A stretch of 64,000 nt of DNA from Haemonchus contortus. Its lineage: Eukaryota > Nematoda > Chromadorea > Rhabditida > Trichostrongylidae. Positions 22,601 to 30,960 of this stretch are shown one piece after another (the first letter of the stretch is position 1; every line of letters begins with the position of its first letter). The notes under the pieces were generated by a model, which saw nothing but the letters and a program-made list of their open reading frames with translations, had not been told where the DNA came from and ran no database searches. Both the position numbers and the translations under genes were made by a program. The DNA is taken from positions 29,941,496 through 30,005,495 of the forward strand of contig LS997566.1 of the NCBI GenBank assembly GCA_000469685.2, given 5' to 3'.

Positions 22601-24397
22601 AAAAGAAGGTTTTCGACCCTAGATCTCTCCTCGGGATATTGGCAGATAAGCCTTTCGCAGGACGCCAAGGAGAAATCTGCTTTTACCACAACAGAGGGAC
22701 TATACCAGTTTAGAGTGCTACCGTTTGGGCTAGCATCATCGCCAGCGGTGTTTCAGCGTCTCATGCACATAGTACTCGGGCCATTACTAGGAGATGAGGT
22801 GTTCTGCTACTTAGATGACATTATGGTAGCAACAGACACTGTCGAACGACACCTAAAAGTAATGGAAGAGGTGCTCCAAGCTTTGAGAAAAGCAGGGTTA
22901 AGACTTAACCCGAGGAAATGCGTCCTAGTTGAAGACAGAGTGGAGTTTCTAGGACATGTAATTGATGGCGAAGGATTGCACATGGATCCAGCAAAAGTAG
23001 AAGCCATCAATAGATACCCACTACCGCAATCGCGGGCAGACCTCCGCTCATTTCTAGGCATGTGCTCATATTATCGCAAGTTCGTGTTGGGCTTTTCGAA
23101 AGTGGCAGCCCCACTGCATGAGATGACCTCCGAAAAGAGAGCGTTTATCTGGACTCCTCCTGCGGAGGAAGCATTCGAAAAGCTGAAAGCAATCATAACA
23201 AGGGCTCCCGTGCTCGCTCAGCCAGATATTGAAGCAGCAAGAAGTGGGAGAAAACCTTTTAAGATTCACACGGACGCTAGCACAGAAGGTCTAGGAGCGG
23301 TACTGAGTCAGGAGGGAGACGATGGATTCCTCCATCCTATAATTTTCGCGTCAAAAGGTCTGTCCAAATGTGAGAAAAACTACCACGTAACAGATTTAGA
23401 AGCGTTAGCAGTAGTTTTCGCACTGAGAAAGTTCCACATGTTCGTTTATGGCCTTCATATCGAAGTTTTTACGGACCATCAACCGTTAACAGCTCTTTTC
23501 AAGAGGAGTAACGTCTCCGCCAGAATACTTCGGTGGGCCCTGGAACTACAGAAGTACGATGTGAAAATAGTCTACCTGAAGGGGGCAGCAAACAAGGTAG
23601 CCGATGCTCTTAGTCGTGGAGCCGTGCCTTTGAAAGACCTCAGCATCGTCAAGTCTATTCCGAACGAACTCATTGTGGGAGCGGTACTGGAAGAATCTGA
23701 GTGGACGGCAGAGCTACGAAAGCACTCCGTCTACGGAAAGGTCATAACAGACCTGGAAGAGGGGAGGCTCGATAATGACGTTACCTTCCCAGAAGTAGCC
23801 CGTAAATACAAAGTCGCTGATTTCACAATGGACCAGGGAGTCCTTGTGCTGATGGAAAACGAACACCGCAGAATGGTAGTTCCTCCATCACAGCGCAGAA
23901 AGGTTTTCGATGAAGCTCATGCAGGACTCCTATCTGGGCACTTCGGCCCAAGGAAACTTATACGGCAATTGTCCAAACGCCTTTTCTGGGAGTCACTGAG
24001 CCGCGATGTGGCTAAATGGTCGGAAGAATGTCGCGAGTGCCTGTGTCACAATGCGCAATCCACTATGACCCCGCCACTCAAACCTATTCGCACGTCGAAA
24101 CCTTATGAAATAGTCGGGATTGACATCCTAGAAATGGGGCTAACCAGTAGTGGCAATCGGTATATACTCTCTGTGGTTGATCACTTCTCCAAGTTTGGAG
24201 GAGCATATGCAATACCTAACAAAGCCGCGGACACAGTAGTCAAAGTGTTCTTTGAAAAATGGGTTGCAGAGGGATGTCGTCAGCCCAAACGGATACTTTC
24301 CGATCAAGGGGGAGAATTTGACAATAAGCTAATGAGAGAATTAAGAAATATCCTGGGAATTGAACATGTATTTACCAAGGGATATAACCCCCCGTGA
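19622..24397 (+). CDS. Gypsy gag-pol polyprotein (1591 codons, ends at frameshift in integrase)
   Basis: The ATG at 19622 opens a single gag-pol frame. Residues 1-540 are gag: N-terminal coiled-coil segments (about 40-170), a capsid-like region (about 300-470) and a basic linker. A CCHC zinc knuckle CNNCNEYGHFLRDC is near 545. The aspartic protease motif LLDTGSQISIIP is near 624. RT shows LCVDYRKVNQ (about 962) and the catalytic YLDDIM (about 1062). RNase H begins at KIHTDASTEGLGAVLSQ (about 1214). The integrase HHCC zinc domain is at 1430-1476, with the first two catalytic Asp residues in VGIDILEM and LSDQGGEFDN. The frame then stops in CCCCCCGTGA at about 24390, before the third catalytic residue (Glu), which lies in the next frame. 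The lesion is an extra base in a C-run. Gag and pol are in one frame here, with no gag stop. Whether the C-run is real or a sequencing artefact is open. Confidence 0.93.
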   Translation: MSLPEDFEGMDTAQIDEIERLLLDDVVVPDPIASMKASIDTLVGTVKEIAHKSALQVRVSYTNLSDKIQTFRDFSETMIERLNESIQEEKKEQVQEIQNTLFEYAKTVEGEVRKLQFVYNQLSSVKSLVDQAVPTSLTELVTQAEHDDNCMRKLARLLDVDTTQVVDKVVTMLKAVPGRKVLNKTMSERAQNEFLQAPQPGAPSTSAASNPATIEQLNRADFDNTEYHATFDPIAAAQGEQRNPISPSRSRGEIQPIGVIDTFQPGKRSEHSPKRKGSAWIGTTTPSKHQGECKELPLNSLQGVEMARMFAALTMPDVNIYNDPNGKDFDKFLTQFKLKHQGLALENDMLVHLLFSKLDGFPRSVAEALPRAIKQADFQTIVDALRDKFQENESSIQMNAYMQLKTLRMKGDVTTYCVELERITQRAYPEASEQELSRTRASELVAQLANWPEYLQLYTTMEVAPKEYAYEMVKTMAQRCERSRALAIATKMTVDASTSRSTPKERRPGERDRAQSKPGQDVPSKLVPIQSRDARASVPLKRGLRCNNCNEYGHFLRDCKKLRGNKPETRSKTTSKQLSEGARVVTASLYGRPDIADGTPSRCEGLVGERMTATVKVLGLSCTALLDTGSQISIIPLEVLRAGQLSDFNVNQDIEEFPLENQSPIYDASGNKMQFEGAVKLPLELEGGEKQRVALFVRAGGDDTLILGTNALQTLGFRLMTKTPKHHLRRAQPRRISGKFKRTTCQKRKASSNSDQALVTKRTYLRPGETKMLSVQGANSQKNSILWSKSSLVPNVVCQKACSSLEIPITNDFAGAKLFKKGEKVGTFEPVKVSEAKPVECHGDMLERTVEVTGDRTEKLLGLLHNNKDGKLEEGMVNLVKSFGDVFAVSEQELTQTTLVEHSIETGDAEPIKQKARPIPLGTRVELRQILNDLQKRKVIEPSNSSWASPIVLFQKKDGTLRLCVDYRKVNQVTKTDSYPLPSIDTILQSLKGKRRFSTLDLSSGYWQISLSQDAKEKSAFTTTEGLYQFRVLPFGLASSPAVFQRLMHIVLGPLLGDEVFCYLDDIMVATDTVERHLKVMEEVLQALRKAGLRLNPRKCVLVEDRVEFLGHVIDGEGLHMDPAKVEAINRYPLPQSRADLRSFLGMCSYYRKFVLGFSKVAAPLHEMTSEKRAFIWTPPAEEAFEKLKAIITRAPVLAQPDIEAARSGRKPFKIHTDASTEGLGAVLSQEGDDGFLHPIIFASKGLSKCEKNYHVTDLEALAVVFALRKFHMFVYGLHIEVFTDHQPLTALFKRSNVSARILRWALELQKYDVKIVYLKGAANKVADALSRGAVPLKDLSIVKSIPNELIVGAVLEESEWTAELRKHSVYGKVITDLEEGRLDNDVTFPEVARKYKVADFTMDQGVLVLMENEHRRMVVPPSQRRKVFDEAHAGLLSGHFGPRKLIRQLSKRLFWESLSRDVAKWSEECRECLCHNAQSTMTPPLKPIRTSKPYEIVGIDILEMGLTSSGNRYILSVVDHFSKFGGAYAIPNKAADTVVKVFFEKWVAEGCRQPKRILSDQGGEFDNKLMRELRNILGIEHVFTKGYNPP

Positions 24398-25388
24398 AAA
24401 TGGCATAACGGAGAGGTTCAATCAGACCATCATCAAAATGTTGCGGAAAAAAGTGCAAGTGCCAAACGAGTGGGACAAGGTTTTACCTTATTGCGTTTTT
24501 GCATACAATACCACCGTACACGAATCTACCGGAGAATCACCATTCTTCTTGTTGCATGGCTTTGACGCCTATGTACCTTGGACGTCGGTCCCAGATACTC
24601 GAGTGACCGAGTATATGGTGGACATGGACAGCTACGTGCAAGAATTAGTGGTCGGAACCCAGATAGCACGTAATTATGCTGTTGAGATCAACGACAGGAT
24701 GCGAAAAAGAATGAAGGTGTACTACGACCGGGAGAAGAAAGCGCACGAAGCACCGGTGAAAATTGGTGATCGGGTCTATGTAAGAATTCCCAGTGAACGG
24801 TTAACACTGAACCCCAAGCTGACCAACCCTTGGGAAGGCCCATACCGGGTGATTGACACCAGTGAGAACAGTGCTTTGGTAACATTAATAGGTCAAAATA
24901 AAGAACCAATGAGAGTGCCCTTTGATACATTAAGAAAATTGCCACCAAGTGTCTCGGATGATCCGATCATAACGCGTAAAACCCGAGGGAAAAGAGGTCG
25001 CCCTCGTAAGAAAGTTATAACACCTAATCAGTCGATAATATGCAATTCAGTTTTCGTTTCTAGGACCCTACTCGGCATCGACCATCCGCTCAACCTACGT
25101 CGCCAGTGTCAATGTGGCTTGTTTGGGCAGATGGCACACGTCGCATTACCTGGTTTGAAGCATCCGATGGCGAGATCCAAGAAGGTTTTGGACATGTTTC
25201 AGCTAGCTAATGTCGCATCCATTGCGGAACAGGCGTGTTGGGGAGATGAAAGAAAGGAGGAGGAGCTAAGAAAGAAAAGCTCTAGTTACATTACCCCCTA
25301 TGGATTGGCCTTAGCAGTAGATGCACACCGCCGTCGTTGCCATGAGTATGCTGAAGCAGTGGAAAACGCAAAAGGCCAAAAATTCTAG
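24391..25388 (+). CDS. Gypsy pol continuation: integrase C-terminal half
   Basis: This frame continues directly from the broken gag-pol frame. It starts with the integrase Glu motif (RENGITERFNQT) and continues through conserved integrase sequence to the GPY/F module (NPWEGPYRVIDTSENSALVT, about 24830-24890), which ends Ty3/Gypsy integrases. A basic RKTRGKRGRPRKK AT-hook-like segment (about 24975-25015) could be a nuclear-targeting or chromatin-binding tail. About 115 further residues of unrecognised sequence precede a single TAG at 25386-25388. The frame does not end there but continues into the next ORF. Confidence 0.85.
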
Positions 25389-26363
25389 CATCCCGCCGTA
25401 TTCCCGTGGCCAGTGCCTTATGATCTCGGCGCGCACCTGACCACTGCCATAGCGCTTCAGGGGAAACTACGCGTGCCAGGTGTAGCTATAACGAGAGAAC
25501 TCGACATATTCATAGCGCTGCCACCTGCATTTGGTCGTGTGATGGCGGATGTGGACTACGCGGACAACATCACCCCATATGTCTATGAAAACTGGAGCAC
25601 GCTGGCACAGAAACTAATTTCGATGCCGATCGTATTGTCCATCATAGTAGTTTGGCCGGACACAACGCCGGAAAGTCGAGAGATGAGGCAAGTGCTTATC
25701 GCACTGGAACGCCATCTCCAATCGGGAGGTTCGCTTGCGTTCTTCCCGAGCCCCTATGAGGACGATAAAGAGGCTGAGTGGACCAATATGGGAAGGGTAT
25801 GCGCCGAGTACGTCCGCTACATGACCGATCCCCAGCGGGCATTCGAAGCAATCGTGCGGGACCACTACAGTGGTGTACTTGAAGGCGCGCCCTACACTCA
25901 CCCCGCCGCATGTTTGGGAACACACCCACGGCGTGGGCAGACTTGTTTCGGAGGCTATCAGATCAGGTTGTTCCTGGACAAGCTGCGCCTGACAGTCAAT
26001 GACCTCATCAAAATGGATGAGTTCGATATGGCTTCACCTGAGTTGAGAGACCGCAGACGCAGGGAGCAGGTAGCCAAACGCCGTCGCCGCCGTGAAGAAA
26101 GAATGCCTAACTTCTTTGTCATAGAAGACCCAGGGCATGTGCGGCATAATAGACCGATCTCCTTCCGCAGACCGAACGAGGGAGAAAGGCAGGGCAGTTC
26201 GCAGAGTGCCCGTGGCCCAGGACCAGCTGGGACGAGTCGACAAGGAAATTGCCCAGAACGGAGCGCATGGAGAAGTGGCCAACGCCAAGGAAGTCAGCAG
26301 CACCAACCTGCACGTTTTCGCCGAGGTTGCCCACCACACCGCTACGACCCGCGCTGGAAGTGA
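25389..26363 (+). CDS. Additional Gypsy 3' ORF, unknown function
   Basis: About 324 codons in the same frame as the integrase continuation, separated from it by one TAG and with no nearby ATG. It must therefore be reached by stop-codon readthrough, by splicing, or have been one protein before a nonsense mutation. The N-terminal two thirds look globular, with a hydrophobic strand PIVLSIIVVWPD, a helix and GGSLAFFPSPYEDD, a pattern reminiscent of an alpha/beta fold. From about 26045 it becomes very Arg-rich (RRRREQVAKRRRRREER) and then Gly/Ser/Gln-rich to the end. There is no signal peptide or membrane anchor, so it is not an envelope protein. It could be an accessory nucleic-acid-binding protein. 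I do not recognise the family. Confidence 0.7.
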   Translation, partial: HPAVFPWPVPYDLGAHLTTAIALQGKLRVPGVAITRELDIFIALPPAFGRVMADVDYADNITPYVYENWSTLAQKLISMPIVLSIIVVWPDTTPESREMRQVLIALERHLQSGGSLAFFPSPYEDDKEAEWTNMGRVCAEYVRYMTDPQRAFEAIVRDHYSGVLEGAPYTHPAACLGTHPRRGQTCFGGYQIRLFLDKLRLTVNDLIKMDEFDMASPELRDRRRREQVAKRRRRREERMPNFFVIEDPGHVRHNRPISFRRPNEGERQGSSQSARGPGPAGTSRQGNCPERSAWRSGQRQGSQQHQPARFRRGCPPHRYDPRWK

Positions 26364-26384
26364 TCCGAGTCGGGACGACTCTTT

Positions 26385-26398
26385 TGTAAGCGGGGGCA
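26385..26398 (+). promoter_or_regulatory. Candidate polypurine tract of Gypsy
   Basis: The sequence directly before the right LTR is GTAAGCGGGGGCA, a short G-rich purine block where plus-strand synthesis priming is expected. Confidence 0.5.
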
Positions 26399-26818
26399 TG
26401 TAGATACAGGGTATCTTGCAGTGCTTTATTTTTTTGTAATTACCTCATTATTGGTATTAATCTCATTGTATTTGGTGCTTAACTCACTTATTTGTACTCA
26501 CTACTACTCACTCACTACTTGTATTTGTACTCACTTGTATATTTGACTCCAATCAATATGTTTCGCAACCACATATCCTCTGTTATTCAGATCCGTCTTA
26601 GGATGTATTTCGTAACCGTTACTGTACCTTACAGTACTACCACTATATAAGGCGGTGGATCCGCCCATATCGCTCATATCCGGCTTCTTCTTCCTGCCGA
26701 GTGGCAGCTCTTCTTTTATTCTCTTCGTTATTCGGTAATAAAGGCTCACTAATTGGACCTCAACCCCTAGACAGTCCATCGGCTAAACCTAACAGTACGC
26801 GACACACGCTACGCGACA
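26399..26818 (+). repeat. Gypsy 3' LTR
   Basis: 420 bp, TG...CA ends, TATATAAG at 26644-26651. Beyond the first 30 bases I see one difference from the left LTR (an A/T change in the GCTC(A/T)TCTTTTATT segment). It is followed by the CACA duplication at 26819-26822. Confidence 0.92.
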
Positions 26819-26822
26819 CACA

Positions 26823-29208
26823 CGATATTTCGGTGGTAGCTCCTATATAACATGAGTAACATCCGTGAAGATATTCAGGTTCAATTGTACATGTGTTCCG
26901 CGATCGTTTCGTGTAAATTTGCACGTTATTAATAGAGAGTTGAGATAATGCTCGTTCCAGTTGATGTTTTGGCGATGACGTCGTTGTGCTGTTCGAGGAT
27001 GATGATGTTGTCGCTTGATAGCGGAAGAGCGCATGATGCGTTGGTGAAATAACTGGTCATGTTTCCATTTGGGCACTCGCAGTGTGCGCTGTATACTGTT
27101 ATCGAACATTGACAAGATGTCGGCGAGTATCGACATTCGTTGGATGTCCTCACGTCTTCCAATGAATCACGTTGCAGTCGCCCTATGGAGTATGGCAACA
27201 ATTGATTTGAAGGCGAGGATCGACGATAGCTGTTTTCTTGCCGTCGCTGACGAAGAAGCTCGAAAGAATTGGGAAATTTGGCGACGTAGTCGTTGTTAGC
27301 GCGATTTGTAGTTGGTTCTATCGATGTGGTATGGCGGGTTGGAGGACGAAGTCGTGTTGTTCTTTCTTTTGCATTATATCGGTCGATATGGTTCCATAAA
27401 CTGTAATGGGCCATGATGGGCAGCTGAATACATGGTATATGTTCGTCGATGTCGGCTCTGCGTAGTGGCGATAAAATATACATGTTTCTTTACATCTGAA
27501 GCACTAGTCGCACTATAGACATTTACAGCTTGGAGAGCAACATGTAAAAAGCCGGTCTACGATTGGCGTGGTTGCTAATCTCTGGAATTTTCGATGACGT
27601 AGTCGTTCCTTTTGACATGTTTCTCCTGTGCAACTTTTTGTATTACAGCATTGGTGATTGGATGCCGTATGAAAGTTGTGATCACGCCTGTAATATTGGG
27701 TTTTTTGTTGACATTGGTAGGCGACGTTGTGCAGGCGTGATGATATGATTCCTGCTGGTTGGTTGTTGGAGTCCTGTAGAAGTAAACACGCTTCTTGTCC
27801 TATTGGTTGGAGATGAAGAGTTACCACTTGATCCACAGTGGAGGTTTCAGCTGTGGCGTTGAATTCGCAGTTGTGAGATGTACTGGTGATACTGACGACA
27901 TCAGAGCATGTAGAACATGGGCGGATTGTCTTCAATGCTATTGGTAGAATGTGCGTATATCGTTTAGTTTTTCTTTTCGTATATGACGGGAATTGTGGTA
28001 GAGTATATTTCCGTCGCCGGCATCCGATAATGTTCACGAATGTGATCGTCGCTTTTTTCATTATGCCGTACATTTTGGAGAGCGCCCACCATAGGCATGT
28101 GAAAAGTGGTGCTGCCAGCCTGCAAAAGATGAGTGTCAGCAGAGAAGCGAAGACGATCGCGATGATTTGAGTCGTCGTCCGACAGAGGTAATTGTAGAGA
28201 TGTTCCTAACATATAATGCAATCTATTACTTCGCATATGGGTTTACCTGTGCATTTAAGCGTGGTGGAAAACTTTCGAGTGCCCTCTATCCATGCCTGTA
28301 TTGTCGTCGTGTGATCAAATGAGACGATTGAGCTTGGAAGAAGAATCGTTGTTTGGGCGTCGTAATCGGACAAATATTTGCAAACATGAGCGCTGCATAC
28401 CTCGATCATGTTGTATCTTTCCGTTGTGCCGATTTATATACCTCCAGTTTTACATCGCGGTATCGTAAAGTGAAGGTGGGGTCCGAAGAGAAGGGTGCAT
28501 GAAGATAGTACTGTCGAGTCGTAGTGTCTCATGCTTGGATGACGACTGAGTTGTTGTTGAATTCGTAAATCGTAACTGGAGTGGTATAAGTACAGAGATA
28601 CTTGGCTTAGCTCGGTTCCACGTAGTAATGTCGACGGCAAAACACCGAAGTTCCTGTGGCATCTATTGAAATGTGTTGCGGGCTTGCGTTTCCATCCTTA
28701 TCAAAGCAGTAGTAGCGTCTTTGTGGAAGAATTCCGCTGTTGTGATGTGCAGTTGTGGTACGATGACGAGTGAGTTATCATATAGTTGGATTTGATAGAA
28801 TACGACGATTTTTTCGTCTTTCGAGCAATGTTCTGCAGAAGTGAATGAGCACACGTGATCTGGAATGAAGTGAGCGATTTCATAGGGTATATTCCTCAAT
28901 GTGAACGTTTCCGCTAATCCTCCTTTATATGCACTGCATGATGTTGTCCAGGAAGGGCGTATACATGTATTTCCACAGTATCCAGTATTCGGTGATGGTC
29001 GCTGAGGGATTCGAATGTGGCCTAAAGGGCACGCTAGATGGATCCAGCACATTGATGATCTGTTGTCCCTTGTCGCTGCTAATGCGACTGCTATTCCTTG
29101 AGAAGAACATTGATCTGCGTAGATAACATCCTTTATCGTTTGTGTTGATGAGCAGCGAGTGTCTGGTAGAGTATAGGAGGTGATTACGGCAGATCTTGCG
29201 AGGAGCAT
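26823..29208 (-). pseudogene. BEL envelope-like glycoprotein, N-terminal and central part (broken)
   Basis: Minus-strand frames 29208-28663, 28662-28450, 28409-28206, 28236-27964, 28073-27513 and 27483-26929 tile this interval. Together they look like one Cys-rich surface glycoprotein with repeated N-glycosylation motifs. The first frame begins MLLARSAVITSYTL, a possible signal peptide. The block at 28073-27513 (CSDVVSITSTSHNCEF...QVVTLHLQPIGQEAC) and the block ending near 26935 (CECPNGNMTSYFTNASC) resemble the class II fusion glycoprotein (phlebovirus Gc type) seen in nematode BEL elements. An in-frame stop at 28663 and several frame changes show it is dead. The C-terminal part lies beyond the Gypsy insertion at 18063-18497. 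Family assignment is by Cys pattern and context, not by search. Confidence 0.6.
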
Positions 29209-29219
29209 AAAATTTGAGC

Positions 29220-29250
29220 GATTCCTAGATTAGAGATTAGATTACCTCGT
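29220..29250 (-). promoter_or_regulatory. Candidate splice acceptor before env
   Basis: About 25 nt upstream of the env ATG (29208) the minus strand reads TAATCTCTAATCTAG then GAATCG, a T-rich AG acceptor. It would suit a spliced envelope message. Its use is inferred. Confidence 0.35.
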
Positions 29251-29329
29251 TTCATGCTTCGTGAAGTCATTGAATGTGTTCTGCGACTGCGATCAGGAGA
29301 ACTTCGCGGTTTCGTATCAGCAGTCTTCG

Positions 29330-29790
29330 CAATTTCTTCCTTTTCTCCTTGAGTATTAGGTCGGGCGGGTGGGATTTCTAGTGGGTGATTGAAGGGGCGT
29401 GTGACGACTTGTCCGCTTGGAAGTTGAAGTGTAGCGGAATGTTCTGAACGACTGATGATTTTTGCTAACTTCCATTGACCACGGGGTTTGTTGAATCGTG
29501 AACTATTATTGTATGATCTTCTTGTGGGCTTTCATCGGATAGGATGTTGCTCTGTCGATATTCGGATTGAAATTGCTCTCGCATGTTTGTGAGGTATTCT
29601 TCGTTCCATCTTTTCCAGAAGCTGTTGAGGAGAGAGAGTGAATGTCTATCGTTCATGCAGTTCGTCAGCATGTGTTTTGATTTTCCATTCATTATCTGAA
29701 TATTGTTCATCTAGTGTTCGAGGGGTTCCCAGCAGAGTGAATGGTCGGAGAAAGTCTATCGGTCGTAATGGGAATCCCGAATCAATGCAC
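29330..29790 (-). pseudogene. BEL/Pao pol C-terminal tail (post-integrase DUF5641-type domain)
   Basis: The minus strand shows SGFPLRPIDFLRPF, then SFWKRWNEEYLTNMREQF, then after a frameshift near 29480 RGQWKLAKIISR...LQLPSGQVVTRPFNHPLEIP. The W-KRW-EYL and RG-WK...LP-G...RP...PLE blocks are the conserved C-terminal domain after integrase in BEL/Pao polyproteins. Nothing of gag, protease, RT or the integrase core precedes it; the 5' LTR begins within about 20-40 nt. This fixes the element family and its orientation. Confidence 0.75.
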
Positions 29791-29807
29791 ACATACTGTG
29801 GTCGCCA
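29790..29807 (-). promoter_or_regulatory. Candidate tRNA primer-binding site of BEL element
   Basis: Directly after the CA end of the 5' LTR the minus strand reads TGGCGACCACAGTATG. TGGCGACC matches the complement of a tRNA 3' end with CCA (Arg-type acceptor), a primer used by other BEL/Pao elements. The match beyond eight bases was not checked against a tRNA. Confidence 0.5.
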
Positions 29808-30107
29808 TGTAATTAACGGCCTGACCAAAGGATGAGTCTGACGAAGCCGTTTATTGTGATAGGGCACGAAGCGAAATGTATGCGGTCATTGTGGAGCTTA
29901 TATACGGAGCAAGTTTTAATTGTTTGACGTGAAGAGAAACATTTTTCTCTGAGTCTACCGTTGGTATGGTCTTACAAGAAATGGTCCTGTATTTGGGTGA
30001 GGTGACTAAGCTTACACATTTTATGGAATTCGAAGACGTGAGCGATTCGAAATTTGATTGATATGATTCGTTTTATTTCTCTCTCATTTCGTAGAATGGA
30101 GAAGACA
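29808..30107 (-). repeat. BEL/Pao 5' LTR (right copy)
   Basis: 300 bp. On the minus strand it runs from TGTCTTCTCCATTCTACG to TTAATTACA, with GTATATAAG and AATAAA in promoter and polyadenylation positions. It matches 17711-18009. Penelope-like coding sequence lies directly outside it (30108 onward). Confidence 0.8.
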
Positions 30108-30960
30108 AAAACGCAAGCGATCAAGAAACTCGTTGGTGTTTGGCATATGTGAAAGTAGTTGGAGTAGTTGGCCAAAGTTATTGAGGAACCACGAAATGCG
30201 GTCCGTCGGTCAACCTACACAGCTAGTGATAGGCCTCATACTGTATTCGCTAGCATTAACTGAGTTTTCACCTCCATTGGAAAACTTATGAGTCTCGATC
30301 AGACTATAGAAAACCGGGCACAAGTGTGTATCCAACTTCAACCTGCTAATCAGCCTTCTATACAATTTCGCCGTCTTTCCGATTGATACCCTTAACGAAT
30401 TCAGCCTGTTACATTATGAGAAGAACGCCTTTTCCGTAGAGTGACTGTATACAGAAGCATCACTAAGGTGGAGTTCTGTGATTCCCCGATCTAGCGAACG
30501 AGGTAGAACCACAAACTCTCCTCCCTTGTCACTCACAGAAAGACGAATTTTACCTTCTGCTATGCGTTCCCGTATCTCTCGCAATCCTTCCCACTGTGCG
30601 TTCGTCACGTTTGAGAACATTTCGCGCCCATGCCTTCCGAAAATTTCAAGTACTCCTGATGAAAGTACTCCAAATTTTATGTCTTTTACGGGGGACGGTT
30701 CTGGTTCTTTATAGAACGAACATGGGAATTGAATAGGTGACAGGCGACAGCATAGATTCTATGCTAGCGCGCTGAGAATCTCTGCACATTGCGCTCCTAA
30801 GCTGATCTCACAATCTATGAAGCCTCGTTACCACCTGGCGGTACGTGGAGTCATTTGAGCAATTGAAAATGATAGCTCAAGTTTGAGGAACCCCACAGCT
30901 TTCTTCGATACAGATGTGCTGTCAATAACAGTGACTTTCGCCTGATTTAGTGCATTGTTC
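30108..30960 (-). pseudogene. Penelope-like element, N-terminal part of RT protein
   Basis: On the minus strand from high to low coordinate, with stops and frame changes: a weak block near 30.88 kb, then LRLSVSDKGGEFVVLP (about 30.5 kb), then LCPVFYSLIETHKF (about 30.31 kb), then EYSMRPITSCVG and PTDRISWFLN (about 30.22 kb), and finally MPNTNEFLDRLRF up to the LTR edge. These are the finger-domain blocks of Penelope-like reverse transcriptases (DKGG; PVFYxLIKTHK; RPIVSxxGxPT). The catalytic continuation is at 17710 and below. A stop sits between the SCVG and PTDR blocks, so the element was already damaged or has decayed since. Confidence 0.8.

Larger units (their letters stand above)
18498..26818 (+). 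mobile_element. Ty3/Gypsy LTR retrotransposon, nearly intact, inserted in BEL env
   Basis: An 8.3-kb element on the plus strand: LTR (422 bp), leader of about 700 nt, gag-pol frame 19622-24397, continuation of pol 24391-25388, an additional downstream frame 25389-26363, a purine-rich tract and the right LTR (420 bp). Domain order gag zinc knuckle, protease, RT, RNase H, integrase is that of Ty3/Gypsy. The LTRs differ only in a handful of places, mostly in the first 30 bases, so this is the youngest layer of the nest. One frameshift and one in-frame TAG are the only coding lesions seen. Confidence 0.92.
17711..30107 (-). mobile_element. BEL/Pao LTR element, env-bearing deletion derivative, split by Gypsy
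   Basis: In minus-strand order: 5' LTR 30107-29808, primer-binding-like site at 29807, C-terminal tail of pol (about 29790-29330), phlebovirus-like envelope gene (29208-26823, then 18497-18063) and 3' LTR 18009-17711. Gag, protease, RT, RNase H and most of integrase are absent. Without the Gypsy insert the element is about 4.1 kb. Nematode BEL elements of the Tas/Cer7 type are known to carry phlebovirus-like glycoprotein genes. Flanks show only an imperfect candidate duplication (ACACG left, AAACG right, one base offset). Confidence 0.8.
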
